This document shows positions 1 through 12,251 of a stretch of 64,000 nucleotides of DNA, in pieces. Source of the DNA: Nymphaea colorata (taxonomy: Eukaryota > Streptophyta > Magnoliopsida > Nymphaeales > Nymphaeaceae). The notes under the pieces were generated by a model. That model was not told the DNA's origin and did not search any database. It saw only the letters and a list, made by a program, of their open reading frames with translations. The stretch is from assembly GCF_008831285.2 (NCBI RefSeq), contig NC_045147.1:16470854-16534853 (forward strand), read 5' to 3'. The translations under genes and the position numbers were made by a program. Position 1 is the stretch's first letter; each line of letters begins with the position of its first letter.

Positions 1-376
1 AGAGAAGACAAATGGAGAAAGAGAGTCACCGGCCGTTTTAGCCGTGTGATCCTTAAGCTATATTAAAGAATAAACCTAATCAGGTTATAACAAAATGTAC
101 ACAAATTATATAACATTTACAGATGTGCCACCGCCTAGTATGTTTAGGCGTGTGGATTAGAAAACAAGTGGATCGGGTCTGAATAGACCCGAACCTCCAT
201 ACGCTAACAATGCTTACATCAAACTCAAACAGATGAAGTTTGAGACAAGATCCATTCTGATTGTCCAACTTGCCATACCACCATTTACATAGCCAATGTT
301 GATGAACTGTCATGATTCCTACATCATATGCTTTGATTTGAAACGGATGTTTTGCTGTTGTCATGATCTTTTTCAG
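1..376 (+). other. Intron of the dihydroxyacetone kinase gene (5' end outside)
   Basis: Sequence before the first visible exon ends in a pyrimidine-rich tract and CAG at 374-376. No coding match is seen, so this is read as the 3' end of an intron. Confidence 0.7.
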
Positions 377-1143
377 CATGGAGAACCTGGAGCTGCTGTG
401 GCGGACATTCAGCCTGTGGATGTGGTGGTGTCTCATGTGTTGAATCAAATTCTGTCAACGGTTTGTTCAATGATCTGGTTTGCCATGATTTTCTCTGGTA
501 TGCTTGTCATACCTTTTTGGTTGGTGATATTGACAAATGTCTTTTTACATCTACATTATCACAGGAAACACATTATGTGCCAATCACACGGGGAAGCAGA
601 GTTGTACTCATGGTTAACGGGTGAGTGTGCACATGCTTGGCAGTTCTTTCCATGTTTTATTTTCTTCTGTTATTTAGGCTATACTTCCACAGAAACATAC
701 CGTAATCAGATCCACGTCTTCATAATTGGTAGATGGCTGATGTTGAACCATATCATATAAGAACTTGGTCCTTAGCTTATTTAGAAAAGCCTCCAGACTT
801 ATGATCTTTAATTTCCTGTGAAGGCTTTAGGGAATCTATTTATTTCTTATAGTCTATTGATGTAATTGATAAAACATTAATACAGAAAGATTTTAAATGT
901 CTTTTGTAACAAACTTGGAAATGACGTGTTTTTGATGCATAGATGTCTTCTTATTTTTCTCCTTCCCTTTTTCTTCTTCACTTTATATATTTTGAAGATT
1001 AGGTGCCACACCTGTGATGGAGCTTATGATTGTGGCAAGAAAGGCTGTGCCTGAGTTGCAGTTGGAACATGGGCTTGCTGTTGATAGAGTTTATACTGGA
1101 TCTTTTATGACGTCTCTTGATATGGCAGGTGTGCTTGTCAAAG

Positions 1144-1190
<47 letters not shown>

Positions 1191-4100
1191 TATATGCTAG
1201 AATTCATCAATGCTAATAAGTGCTTTTTGTAGGGTTTTCTATTTCAGTTATGATGGCAGACCAAGCCATTTTGGAATGTTTGGATGCACCAACTAAAGCT
1301 CCATATTGGCCTGTTGGAGTTGATGGTAGGAATGTAAACCTTCACTCTTTGTTTGTAAATGGTTTTAGGCTGAAAATTTGAAAACTTGTTCCCTTATCTG
1401 TTTCTTCACTTCAACCTTATTGTTGCTTTTCATGACATTATTGTCCTAGATGCTTAAGTTGCAGCCAAATATGAGTTAGGTATGTGAAAGTTTTTTATGG
1501 TTGAATGCCTGTGCCTGCAGGAAATCACCCACCTGCTAAGATTCCAGTTCCTCTTCCACAATCACGTTCAAGGATAGATGAGGTGATGTTCATTTCTCTG
1601 GAACAGATCAATCTTGTTTTCTATCTTGCCATAAAAAAATCTACATTATTGTTTCTGGAAAATTTTTGCTTTCTATTCTAACAGTGTTATGCTTTTCTAC
1701 CTTGTGGAAGAGGTGCTAGTACACTGTTGTCTTTGTCTAGCATAATGATAATGGTTTATTTGGTTAATGATTTTTTTGTCATTATGGTATAGAATTAGAA
1801 ACCATTTTTTTTTTTTGCTTTTGCATGTCAAATTCTTAGTACCCTTAGGGGAAAACCCTGTTACCAGTTTCTTTATGGTTAAAAGTATGAATAATGCTTT
1901 TTTATCCTTTTAGAGCGTAAGATGTAGAGGAGGCATACATTAAAGAATGTTAAGTTATAGGATCGACTTAAATTCTGATGACATTTTATTATCATTGTAA
2001 TTTGGTGATTGATACTCCTTTTGACCATTGGTATGGAATTTCTGTAGAGAAACAAGGTATGCATATGGTTGATAGAGAATTGAATGAAAAAATAGTGACC
2101 CCCACCTTTCAGCTAGAACCATTTTAATCAAGTTCCAATATGTTTTCCTGTTGAGTATATAACTTGGTGCTGGAACTTAAAAATGTGATGGAGTTGCTCT
2201 CAAATAGTGGTGCAAGCAATATCGGTATATGACTTCTTTTTCTAAGTTAAACCATGACATAATGCATTTGTTATCTTTGATTATCCAACTGGCGTTAGGA
2301 ATTGGTTATGTTTTAGATAAAGAACCAACTCAAATATACATTCAAAATGCTGAGCTGGATTGACATAATTTAAATCTTTCCTTGAAATAATTTTTTCCTT
2401 TCATGAGACAGGCGCTAAGTCGGCCTCAGGAACTAAGCAAGCAAGGCTATCTTCTCGAAGCTGCCATAGAAGCAGCTGCAAATGAAATGATCAACCTCAA
2501 AGATAATTTGAATGAGTGGGACAGTAGAGTTGGAGATGGAGATTGTGGAACAACAGTAAGTTCTGTAAACCTTTTTCTTTTTTTTGCCCTCCGTTTCCTA
2601 CTTAGGTAACATGTGTTTCATCTTCCTTTTCTTTAGATGTACAAAGGTGCAGCAGCCATTCTTGAGGACATGAAAAAACAGTAAGTTTTATTTCTAATAG
2701 CTTCATGATTTTTTCTTTTGATGGATTGTCCATGTCAGAAGTCAGAACTGTTCCTTTTCCAATAAAATCCTTCGGTTTTTGGTTTAATTATTTTGTGCTA
2801 TACCATATGACTTTTTAACGACATGTTTACATGCTAAATATTTAGTGTACTTAATTTTTAACTGGCTTTGTGCTTTCATGTTCTTTGTCTATTTTCTCAT
2901 GAATTTAGTTCATGATATTCTACTGCCACCTTATGGTTCTGGTTGTCCACCCTTTTCTGTAAGCAATCCACCCTTGTAGATAACCATGGTGAATTGGCCG
3001 ATGATTAAAGGCTTATGCATCAAGAACCATGTCTTTCCCATTTTCATTCAACAGTCTTAACTGTTTCCACATCCTTTTGCTTGTGAGACCTCAAAAATGG
3101 GCAATGTGAAATTAGGTAACATAGTAAGTTGTGTATATAACTATGTTGCATGAATGCGAGTGAACATGCAGCATTGTTCAATAGCCTTGGTGTGGCTGCA
3201 TCCGTGGTGTGCCTACATCCTACACATGACATTCCCTTGATGCTTCAGTTATTGCACCTGAGTTGGGTGAAGCAGCCTGCATGCCACGTCCATGTGGCAT
3301 AGTTATGTAAGCATAATTGGTTTTGTAAATAATGTAGTTAAGGGGGAACATCTGTACCACAGTTAATTTTGCAAGTTAGTATGATTACCAATACACAAAG
3401 GTCACTAGCTATGTTGACACATAAATGCCCCTCGTGAAAGTTAAGGCTCTTTAGACATGTCATTTTTACCATAGGTATGATGTGGAATCACAGGTTGAAA
3501 TTCAGAATTGAATCCTCAGCTTATCATTTCTAATATAGATTTGCTGAAAGGGTTGGTGTGCACAGTTACAATTTATCACTGAAATATCACCCCTACCGCT
3601 GCTTTACAGTGAAATTTCATTTTTCCCTCCTCCGTCAAAATACCATGTAGGATTACTGGAGAAAATTTTGAGAGTTGAAAATAATTACAAAAACTATGAT
3701 ATTGAAACTGAACTTTCAACTATTTTTTGAAAAAAGGTGACAACTATTTTAATTTTAAACTTTAAAACAATTAACAATGGAAAGTACCGTTAAAATATAA
3801 AGAAAAGGATGTTCTAGGAAAGTGGAAAACTTTTGATATAATTACATTGACTTTGGAGCCATTTTTTTATTGTATCACAATTTTTGAATCAAGGTATTTT
3901 TGAGAAATCACCCCCCCAACACCATAGTGACTTGCACTTGAGAGCAGGGGCAGAGCCAAGATTTTCTTTAGGGGTGGGCCAAACAGTCCAACCTTTGGAT
4001 CCGGGTAGGGCCAAACTGAATCTGAATCCAAACCATACATGGCGCAACTAAAAATTTTCAATTTTTTCAATGTAATTTGTTTTTTTCAATTCGTTGGGGT

Positions 4101-6595
4101 TGGGCCATGGCCCAGGCGGGTTCCCCCTCCCTTCGCCCCTCTTGAGAGTGCTTTTTGGATGACTTAAATTATTTTGGTCTGCTTTTTGAGCAAGAAAACT
4201 ACAACTGAGAGGTGTAAGTAGAATTTACATTATTTGTGGCTATACGTGATTTCGTGATTTGTCCAGTGGATCAATTCAAGACATCTTGGTTCTACCTTGT
4301 AACTTTCTTTCCAGTTTTCCCTGTATGTTGACTTGCAGTGGAATTGTATTAGTCAATTTCCGTTGGTTTATTTCCTGCTAACCTTTTCGTTTCCAGTTCG
4401 TTCAAACCATGCTTTCATGAATTCTCCTGTTTTTTCATTGAGTTGGCTCGATGCAGTTTTCTCTATCTACCTGTGCATGTCTTTACGACTTTAGTCATTT
4501 TGTTCCCTTTTCTTGAAATATTATTGTTAGTCAATTGAATTGTGTTATATATGTGTGCAGGCTCATTTGTGTATGTATTTGGTGGTTTTTGGTTTCTGTA
4601 TGTACCTTCTGTGCAGGACGGTGTTTGCTGTCTGGCATATATGACCAATGTTTGCAGAGTCTGGCTTGATTTGTTGTGGTGTATGGCAGTTATCTGACAT
4701 AGAATGGATTGAGTTGTAGTATCCTGTCTTCACATATGGATATGGTTGGAAGTTAAGGTTGTCTGCATGTGTTCGTTTCTCAAATTAAAAGGCAAAAAGG
4801 TTCTGTTTTGAACGTGTAAGGCTACATATGACTTTAGCGAAATGGGTTATTTACTTATTTACTAATATGTATTGGTTATGTAGTTTTCAAATACTAAATG
4901 TGATGGGCTTAGTTCACTATCTAGCAGAACTTAAAATTGTTCAGTTTATAATTTATCCATAATTTTCTGATCATAGAGTCGGAAGATCCTTTGACTTTCT
5001 CATAGTTGTGTGATAATCATACGGTCTGATGTTGCAGCTATCCACTGAATGATGCAGCAGAAACAATCAATGAAATTGGGGCTTCTATCAGAAGAGTCAT
5101 GGGAGGAACCAGTGGGATCATGTATGCCATTTGACCCTTATTTATGTGTTTAACTTCTTAATCTTTTGGTCAATGTCATGAACGGTTGTACAGTTTGGTG
5201 AATAGGTGTGTTCCGTATTTTTTACTATTTATCATTGTCATATAATAATTAATAAACTATTCAGGCCTTCCATGATTATGGCATTTAAGAAAGAAATCAT
5301 GTCTGTAAAATCCATTTAGCGTCTGAATTTTTGACCAATTTCTGAATAAGTCTGTTTTGTACTATTTGCAATTTGTTACTATTATATGAAAACACATTCA
5401 AGTTTCTGTACCTAATAGGATTAGAGAAACCGTGCCTGTAAATTCTGAACTTCCTTTGTTGTCTTTCAACTCCCACATTCCATGTCATCTCTTACAGCTA
5501 CTTTAGCTATGTGTATGGTGCATTTGGTAAAATTTGTCTTTTTGACATATTTATTTCTCTTCAGTTATGACATATTCTGCAAGGCAGCATATGCAAAGTT
5601 AAAAGAGGGCTCACCTTTGTCCACTTCCATCACAGCTAAGAAATGTAAGATGTGCATCCGCATCAGTTGCATCTCATGACTTCTTTATGTTAAACAATGC
5701 ATTCTCAATGCAGGGGCGGATGCTCTTGAAGCATCCATTGCTGCAGTAAGTAAATATGGAGGTGCTAAAGCAGGTTACCGGACCATGTTGGATGCTCTCA
5801 TTCCAGCATCTGCTGTTTTACAAGAGGTAACTGATGATTTTGGTCGATACCTTGTCAAGCACTAGGAACACTGATATTATCCATTTATCAGAGGCTAAGT
5901 GCTGGAGATGAGCCTTCAACAGCTTTCCTTCTGTCATCTGAAGCAGCAGAGGCTGGTGCTGAGTCTACCAAACATATGCAAGCACAGGTACCATTAACTA
6001 TGACTTTTTGAAAGTTGTGACATGCTGTTCTTAGCAAGATGTAAGGCAAAGCTTGCACCAACATTCTTCTTGTTTCATCAACTGGAATTAAATGTTTTGA
6101 AAACAAATGCTCGACATCCTTTATTTTGATTTAGACTGTGTTTTTGTTTTTTGAGAACTCAAAACAGTGATTTCTCCAATGCAGCTGCTTTTGTTTTCTA
6201 GGGACTCGTAGTGATCGTAGTGATCCCCCAATGCAGCTCTCTAAAAGTTTTGGTTATATATCTTATCAATGTCTTCCACTCTGTAATACGATATGATATG
6301 TCCTTAGTTAGCAAATCTTAGCATACTTGATGGCATATGGTACTGCCTTTTACAATTTTCCGTATGCTTCTGGCCCGGTATGATAACTTGGACATACATG
6401 GTACTTTTTGAGTCTTGGCTCGACTATGCTTGAGAATTTGGTTTTTATGATCAATGTTTCGATGACCTGTAGGCTGGCCGCTCAACATATGTTTCTGGGG
6501 AGATACTAGCAACAGTTCCAGACCCAGGTGCTATGGCGGCCGCTGTGTGGTACAAAGCAGCAGCTTTAGCTGTCAAAAATCATCCAAGGTCCTGA
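377..6595 (+). CDS. DHAK: Dihydroxyacetone kinase, 3' part of gene (12 exons)
   Basis: ATP-dependent dihydroxyacetone (triose) kinase, feeding dihydroxyacetone phosphate into glycolysis. The gene runs in from before the window. Exons: 377-460, 565-620, 998-1128, 1233-1325, 1521-1582, 2412-2555, 2637-2680, 5038-5121, 5565-5644, 5714-5826, 5892-5987, 6473-6595; 1110 nt, 369 aa plus TGA, all junctions GT-AG and phase-consistent. The first exon here opens with HGEPG; in this family that His is the residue that covalently holds dihydroxyacetone. Exons 1-5 finish the DhaK domain (PVMELMI, GSFMTSLDMAGFS). The DhaL ATP-binding domain starts near LSKQGYLLEAA, with the signature GDGDCGTT and later GGTSGI and DPGAMAA. 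The protein ends NHPRS. About 220 N-terminal residues are outside the window. The intron at 2681-5037 is long and carries a small MITE; the intron at 1129-1232 is largely a TA repeat. Confidence 0.95.
1146..1195. repeat. (TA)n microsatellite in DHAK intron
   Basis: About 50 bp of nearly perfect TA dinucleotides with one C interruption. It fills half of the 104-bp intron between exons 3 and 4 in this window. Confidence 0.95.
3945..4140. mobile_element. hAT-like MITE, copy 1 (196 bp)
   Basis: Non-autonomous DNA transposon in the long DHAK intron. It begins CAGGGGCAGAGCC and ends TTCGCCCCT, imperfect inverted ends. A perfect 8-bp direct repeat CTTGAGAG flanks it (3937-3944 and 4141-4148). Eight-bp duplications with CAGGG ends fit the hAT superfamily. 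Related copies lie at 59531-59667 and 63527-63723. No coding capacity. Confidence 0.8.
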
Positions 6596-6859
6596 AACGT
6601 ACTTCCCAATGCTGTTGGTTGGACGAGTGAAAAGGAGCTATTATGCTGCACTCGACGATTTTCAGCTGAGTTGTATGTCTTTCAGCAGACTCGAATCATT
6701 GGTTTTGCTCCAAAGTTTTGATTACTGACACGCTCATTGGTTTTCCGCTTTTGCGGTTGCATTAGCTGAGAAAGCGAGAGTTTGATCGAGTTCATTCATT
6801 TCTGTATGTAATTATGAGATGTGATAGACGACGTCAAAAGACATGGCTCCTCTTTTGTC

Positions 6860-6865
6860 AATAAA
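6860..6865 (+). promoter_or_regulatory. Candidate polyadenylation signal of DHAK
   Basis: AATAAA lies 265 nt after the DHAK stop codon, in AT-rich sequence, a usual spacing for a plant 3' UTR. It is inferred from the motif only. Confidence 0.45.
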
Positions 6866-6869
6866 GCTT

Positions 6870-8830
6870 CATAAATTGGCTGAAAGGAGATGGAAGCCTA
6901 CTGTAAGTCTGTAACATTTTTATGTGTTGCTTGTGTGGGTCTCTAGCTTGCGGGAATTCCTCGAGTCCTTTAACTGGTGGATGATTATGTGCTTTCGGTT
7001 CTTGTTGGTTGCTTTTATATCTATGAGGTGAACAGTCTGGTTATCAGACGGGAACGCAAGCCAAATATATATACAGTTGCATGTAGACTTTTCTTGTCTC
7101 CTTTACAAGGTGGTCTTGATTCTAATTATTGGTATTTACTTGGGGAAACACCTCCAGGATGAGATACTTCCTGCTGTTTGGGGTGCAAATTCTCAAGGCC
7201 ACTCCCCTGTCCCTAGGGTTGTGGTACGTGTTGGCTATGGCAATGGGTGGACATCATTAAGACTTGAACCAGTTGCTGCCTAGGCCCAACTTGGTGCACA
7301 ACCATACATGGCATGGATGCCCCAAGGGCGAGCAAGCCAAGCCTGAGCTGGCAAAGCCTTGTTAGTAGTGCAGCTCATTTCGCACATTTAGATATCACTG
7401 GGATGCTACAAACGAGGGTTGTTGATGCACATCTACGTGAACGTGCCCCGTCAGCAAATTTCACCTAGTTTTCCTCATGAGATGTGTATCAATGGCAAGC
7501 TATTCCAAAAGATCTCGGCATCCATTGTACGGTCTAACATGCTGCATCTAGATGTGCCAGTGAATGAGCTTATAACTGGTTCCCGATGTAAGTCTTGTTC
7601 GCTTCGATGTAATTTGATTTTCGAGGTTTCTAAAAATTGCACCTAAAAGTCAGGCTATACTTGCAGCCATGGTCAAGTTTTTCGTGAAGTGAACTGAAGT
7701 TTTAACTGCAGATGTATCAGTCGTCTACTCGCTTAAATTTGCAAATAGTTAAGATTTACCGTCTAAACAATCTGAAAATTGTACATGAATAGCTTTAAAA
7801 GATATAACAACATTTGAAAATCATTTTAAATAAACCCAGTGCTGTTCATTATTGATATTACGCTTAATTCTCTTTTCACTCGTCAAGAACTGCATCTGAT
7901 TAATGTAAACATATTTTTTAAAAATGCCTAGAGAATCTAAAATGTTAAATTAATGGTGTTGAGTGCAATTAAACAGGCTAGTAAGGAAACAACTTGTACG
8001 TGTTCGATGAGGCCCATTAAGGCTCGACTTGTTTTATGACAGCCCTTGGAATGGCAGTAGGTCAGTTGAGCTATAATAATATCCACAACTCCTCTCTCTC
8101 GCTCTCTCGGCACACCCGCACACACAACCACCGTGAAAGGGAAACGTCAAGTTGTATATTATGAGAACTTGACACAAATTTTTACAAAATGCCTCAATTT
8201 CTGCAAGGATAGTAGCCGATTATTAGGCACTTGTACATTTTCTTACCTTGCCGACACAGGTTTAACGAGCTCAAAGTGTGGAAGCTACTCGACCTAAGCT
8301 CAGACAATGCTCTACCCTTTTCCTTTTGCTTTACTAGGCGAGTAAAGAAATCAATCCGGAGTGGAGGGCGTTTAAGAATTTACGTGGAAGATTAGGGGTG
8401 GCAGAATTTCCACCTATAATTTCCGAAACAATAACAAATCAATGCCAAAGCTTTTGATCATAATAGAAAAGAGATATGAGTTTCAAAATGTGGGCATATA
8501 TTTCACTTGTGACGAAACAATATCTTTATGTTCATGTGATTGAGGCATTCCACCATCACAGATGCAAATTATTCAAATCAAACAGCGCTGTAGTTGCATT
8601 TAATATTTTATTCAACTTCTCAGAAGGGAAAAAACTAGCGTCGTTTTACTCCCCGAAACTGATTTCCACCCGAAGGATAATAGTAAAGTTGGAGTCCTTT
8701 GCTATTGCTGCTAGAAAAAGGTAAGGAGCTTCCCAAGAATATTTGGAATATGAGGTATGTTTTTGGTATTACAGTGAAAATGTGGATGTCTGGAAAAAAA
8801 AAATCGGACATGGAGGGAACCAGCCGTGGC
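6870..8830. other. Spacer between DHAK and CYCJ18
   Basis: Mostly AT-rich sequence without a recognisable gene. A more GC-rich patch at about 7190-7360 looks like old repeat debris. Short open frames here have no family resemblance that I can see. Confidence 0.5.
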
Positions 8831-8837
8831 CTGTATG

Positions 8838-8846
8838 TATAATAAA
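8838..8846 (+). promoter_or_regulatory. Candidate TATA element of CYCJ18
   Basis: TATAATAAA lies 52 nt before the proposed CYCJ18 start codon. The spacing would allow a short leader. Motif evidence only. Confidence 0.3.
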
Positions 8847-8897
8847 CGAGCGGCCTTCCCTCCATTTTTCTTTGTGAGAGTGAAGCTGGTTTTGGTC

Positions 8898-11800
8898 ATG
8901 GCGGTCCCGCGGATGGTGCGACGTCGCGTGGTGGATTTCTTCCTCCTCTCTTCCACAGTACTCGTCTGAAACCTCTCTCTCTCTCTCTCTGTCTCTCTGC
9001 AACACACCTTTTCTGATGCGTCCATGTTAATGCGGAATTTCCACCACGAAGCATCTCCGCCTCTCTCCGATCGTGAAGTACACCGCGCTTTCGTTGTTCG
9101 CCGATCGCTTCCTTTTCTCTTTCCAGAGGCAAGAATCATATGCGTTCCCTCAGCTTTTCTTTCCATGATTCGTTTACCTATTTCTACCTTCGTTCAAATA
9201 TGCAGCGGGTATCTGAGGTTTTTCCATGACGAATCCCGAGTAGACCTCCTACGTAATAAAAAAAAAAAAAGATGCACCCTAGGAATGCCGATTCATTCGC
9301 TGAATTCTTCTTTTTCGTTGTCTCTTTCTGCTCTGTTTGAAACTTTCTTGAATAGATGAGCAATAGGTTTCAACTCACCTTGATTCCTTTTACCATTTTG
9401 TTCGTAAAATGCTTTTGTTTATACAAATCAACTTGTATGTTTGATGCTTAAATGACTCCGTTCTTATAAATTTCATTCTCTGTTCGATTAAGTTTTCTCA
9501 CCTGCAGTTACTGTTTTTATTATTTTCGCCTTGAGGGAGTGAATGATATGACTTGAAATTGCTGAGAAGAAATAAAAGCAATGTGACTGAAGTTTATCTT
9601 TAATGACTAATTATTGTTTCTGGAGAACTAAAGTGTGTACGAGTGGATCAAAGCTATAACAAGTAATCGTTTGATGATATTTGAAATATGAAGATTCATA
9701 CTAGCCGGCTTCATTTCCTGGAATGAGACTGGGGTTTGGCATTTACATGCATTGGGAGATGCATGGGTTCTACCTCGGTGAAATTTGTTGTACTTACCAG
9801 CACTTGGCTTTGTGATTAAGACATTTATCATATCTGCATTTATAATTGAGGATGTAAGCAGTAGCTAAATTCTCTTGAAGGGATTAATTGCACTCAGCTG
9901 GCATATCCAACTAGAGGCGGTGTAATTTGTTCAATTTTTCGGTTAAACATTTTGAGAGAAAAAAAGAAAATTGTCTCAAATGAAAAGCGTGATGACAGTC
10001 AAATATATTGCTATGGTAGAGCTTATTAAAATGTGGCCAATTGGACTAGTGATACTCTTGTTTTTCTCCAAAGGCCTCGAAATATAAAAGGTTTTCTGAG
10101 ATATTAATCAAGAAAATATTCCTATTCCTACATACATGTTACATCTTCTTGGACCTTCTAAATAAGACTTTAATACATGTCTATATAGATTGCGCCAATG
10201 ATTCAGATTAATCACTTCACTTCCTCAATAATTGTACCAGATGGTGCTAAGATTGTCACAAAATTCTTCAATTCAGTTTGGATGTAGCATCACTGAATAT
10301 GATATAACTCGCTATTGGTTTGTCTCTTTCTGATTTATCTACATAATTTGATGGTAGATGTCCTAACTAGCTTATTGATTCAAATTCAAATTCTAGCATA
10401 ACACTGCATAGTTCAGCAAAATCCTCTATCAGTTAAAAGTTGAATTACCTATCAAATCCAACTGGATCCTTCAGATTTGTTTGGAAAAGTGACTGAAAAA
10501 TAATCTGCAAAACTTCGCTAGGTGTGAGCAGCCTTTTAGCCATGTGAGGTACTACTGATCATTCGATGATGAGAACTAGCAGCTGTTTCTAGCATATACA
10601 AAATTGCATGATTTTATGGTTCAAAATTTAAATGTTTTTCTTGAGATTGCTGAATGCTTTTGTTCTTTGTAAAAGTAACAAAAAATTACTCCGTCCCTTC
10701 TTATTATTGTCAGAGCAGGCCACGGTTCATTGGCAGCTGCTGCATGAATTTTATCACATATTTAGCTTATTACATATAGAGGAAAAATTGATTCTTTGAA
10801 CTTTTTATCTTCACTTTCATAGTTGTGCATATCCTGTCTTTATGTAACTCCTGTGTCCGTCCTATTAAAGGTTTTCGTAGTTATTTTAAATTTTAATTTA
10901 ATATTCAACTTTATGGCATGTTGTTCATATGTTTTTAGCTTTATTCTTATTTTCTAACTTTTTGAGACTTTCAGGTTAATTGAAGAGAATTACAAAGCAA
11001 GCTGGCTTCTGCAACCCATGGATGAGAGTAATTTGCAGCTTTTTGCACTCATCTCTATATGGATTTCCAGCAAGGTACTGTTCTCTTTCTCCACCACAAC
11101 TGCCAAAACTGTTACATGTTTATAAATGTAGCAGCTGCCACCAACATCCAAAACTATGGCTGTTATTGCTGCTAAATGCTGCCAAGAGTTTGTCTTTCAA
11201 CACCATGCTTTTGGAAAATGATAATATGGATTATATGCAAGACATCTAAGGCGGTTCACTTTATCAGTATTCTGCAAGGCATCTTGAAGAAATATCAACC
11301 TTTATCAAAAGTTACGATCTCTTTGTTAGAACTTGTTTAGGCATTATATAATTTGTGAACTCTGCATTGCATTCATAAACCTAAAATTCTCATTACGCCT
11401 GATCCATTTCATAACGTAATTTAATCTTTTCTGTTTGCCTTCCTCCCTCTTTGTTTCTTCTCTAGATCTCAGGTTCTTGTATTTGTTGAATTTGTTGATG
11501 TCAGATGCATGATGTTTCTCCACTGTCTGTGAGGACATTGAAGTCTTTGGCAGATGTTATGATCAGTGATCAACATTTCACTGCAAGAGATTTTATTGAA
11601 GCAGTAAGTGACTCTTGGTCTATGATTTTGGCTAAAATTTCCAATTCTATCCATCTTATAAATGAAACTTCTTGATTTTACCTTCTCAGGTGTCATTTGT
11701 TTATGCCAAAATACTGCTTTCTTCTGTAGATTTTGTTAGAGTCTACTGGTATCTTCTGTCTCGAACTGTTTTTTCTCTATTTATTTAGATTGTTTTCTTT

Positions 11801-12200
11801 TGGTTTTCCTTTTTCTTGTCTTTTGCAGGAGATGGTGTTTATGAAGGTGATGTATTTGGGAAAAGGTGTGATTTGAGTATATTCTTTGAGCTACTTATCT
11901 AAAGGTTTTCCAAGTAGCAGGTGCTGAGGTTTGAGATAGGAGCAGCAAATATTGCATTTTTTTTCCTTGAAGAATTACTTTACCAGTTCAGGTAAGTGTC
12001 TGACTTTCTACTTGGAAAATGCACATGACAGATCAACATTAGAAATACCAGGGTTTTAGGACGAAATTCAGTACAAGAATTCTAGAATAAAGTTCAATAT
12101 CATTTCATTTTTTTCTGTTCGAAGCTTGACATGCTCTATATGATAGAAATCTAGCACCAATATCTGTAACAAAAAAAAAACAGCACTCACGCAGGAAGAT

Positions 12201-12251
<51 letters not shown>

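Noticed and set aside
296..760. 154-codon plus-strand open frame
   Set aside because: It is read-through across DHAK exon 377-460 and its intron; the true coding frame ends at a splice donor at 461.
8711..9166. 151-codon minus-strand frame rich in Arg/Glu
   Set aside because: Antisense shadow of CYCJ18 exons 1-2 and a CT repeat; the charge comes from the GA strand of the repeat.
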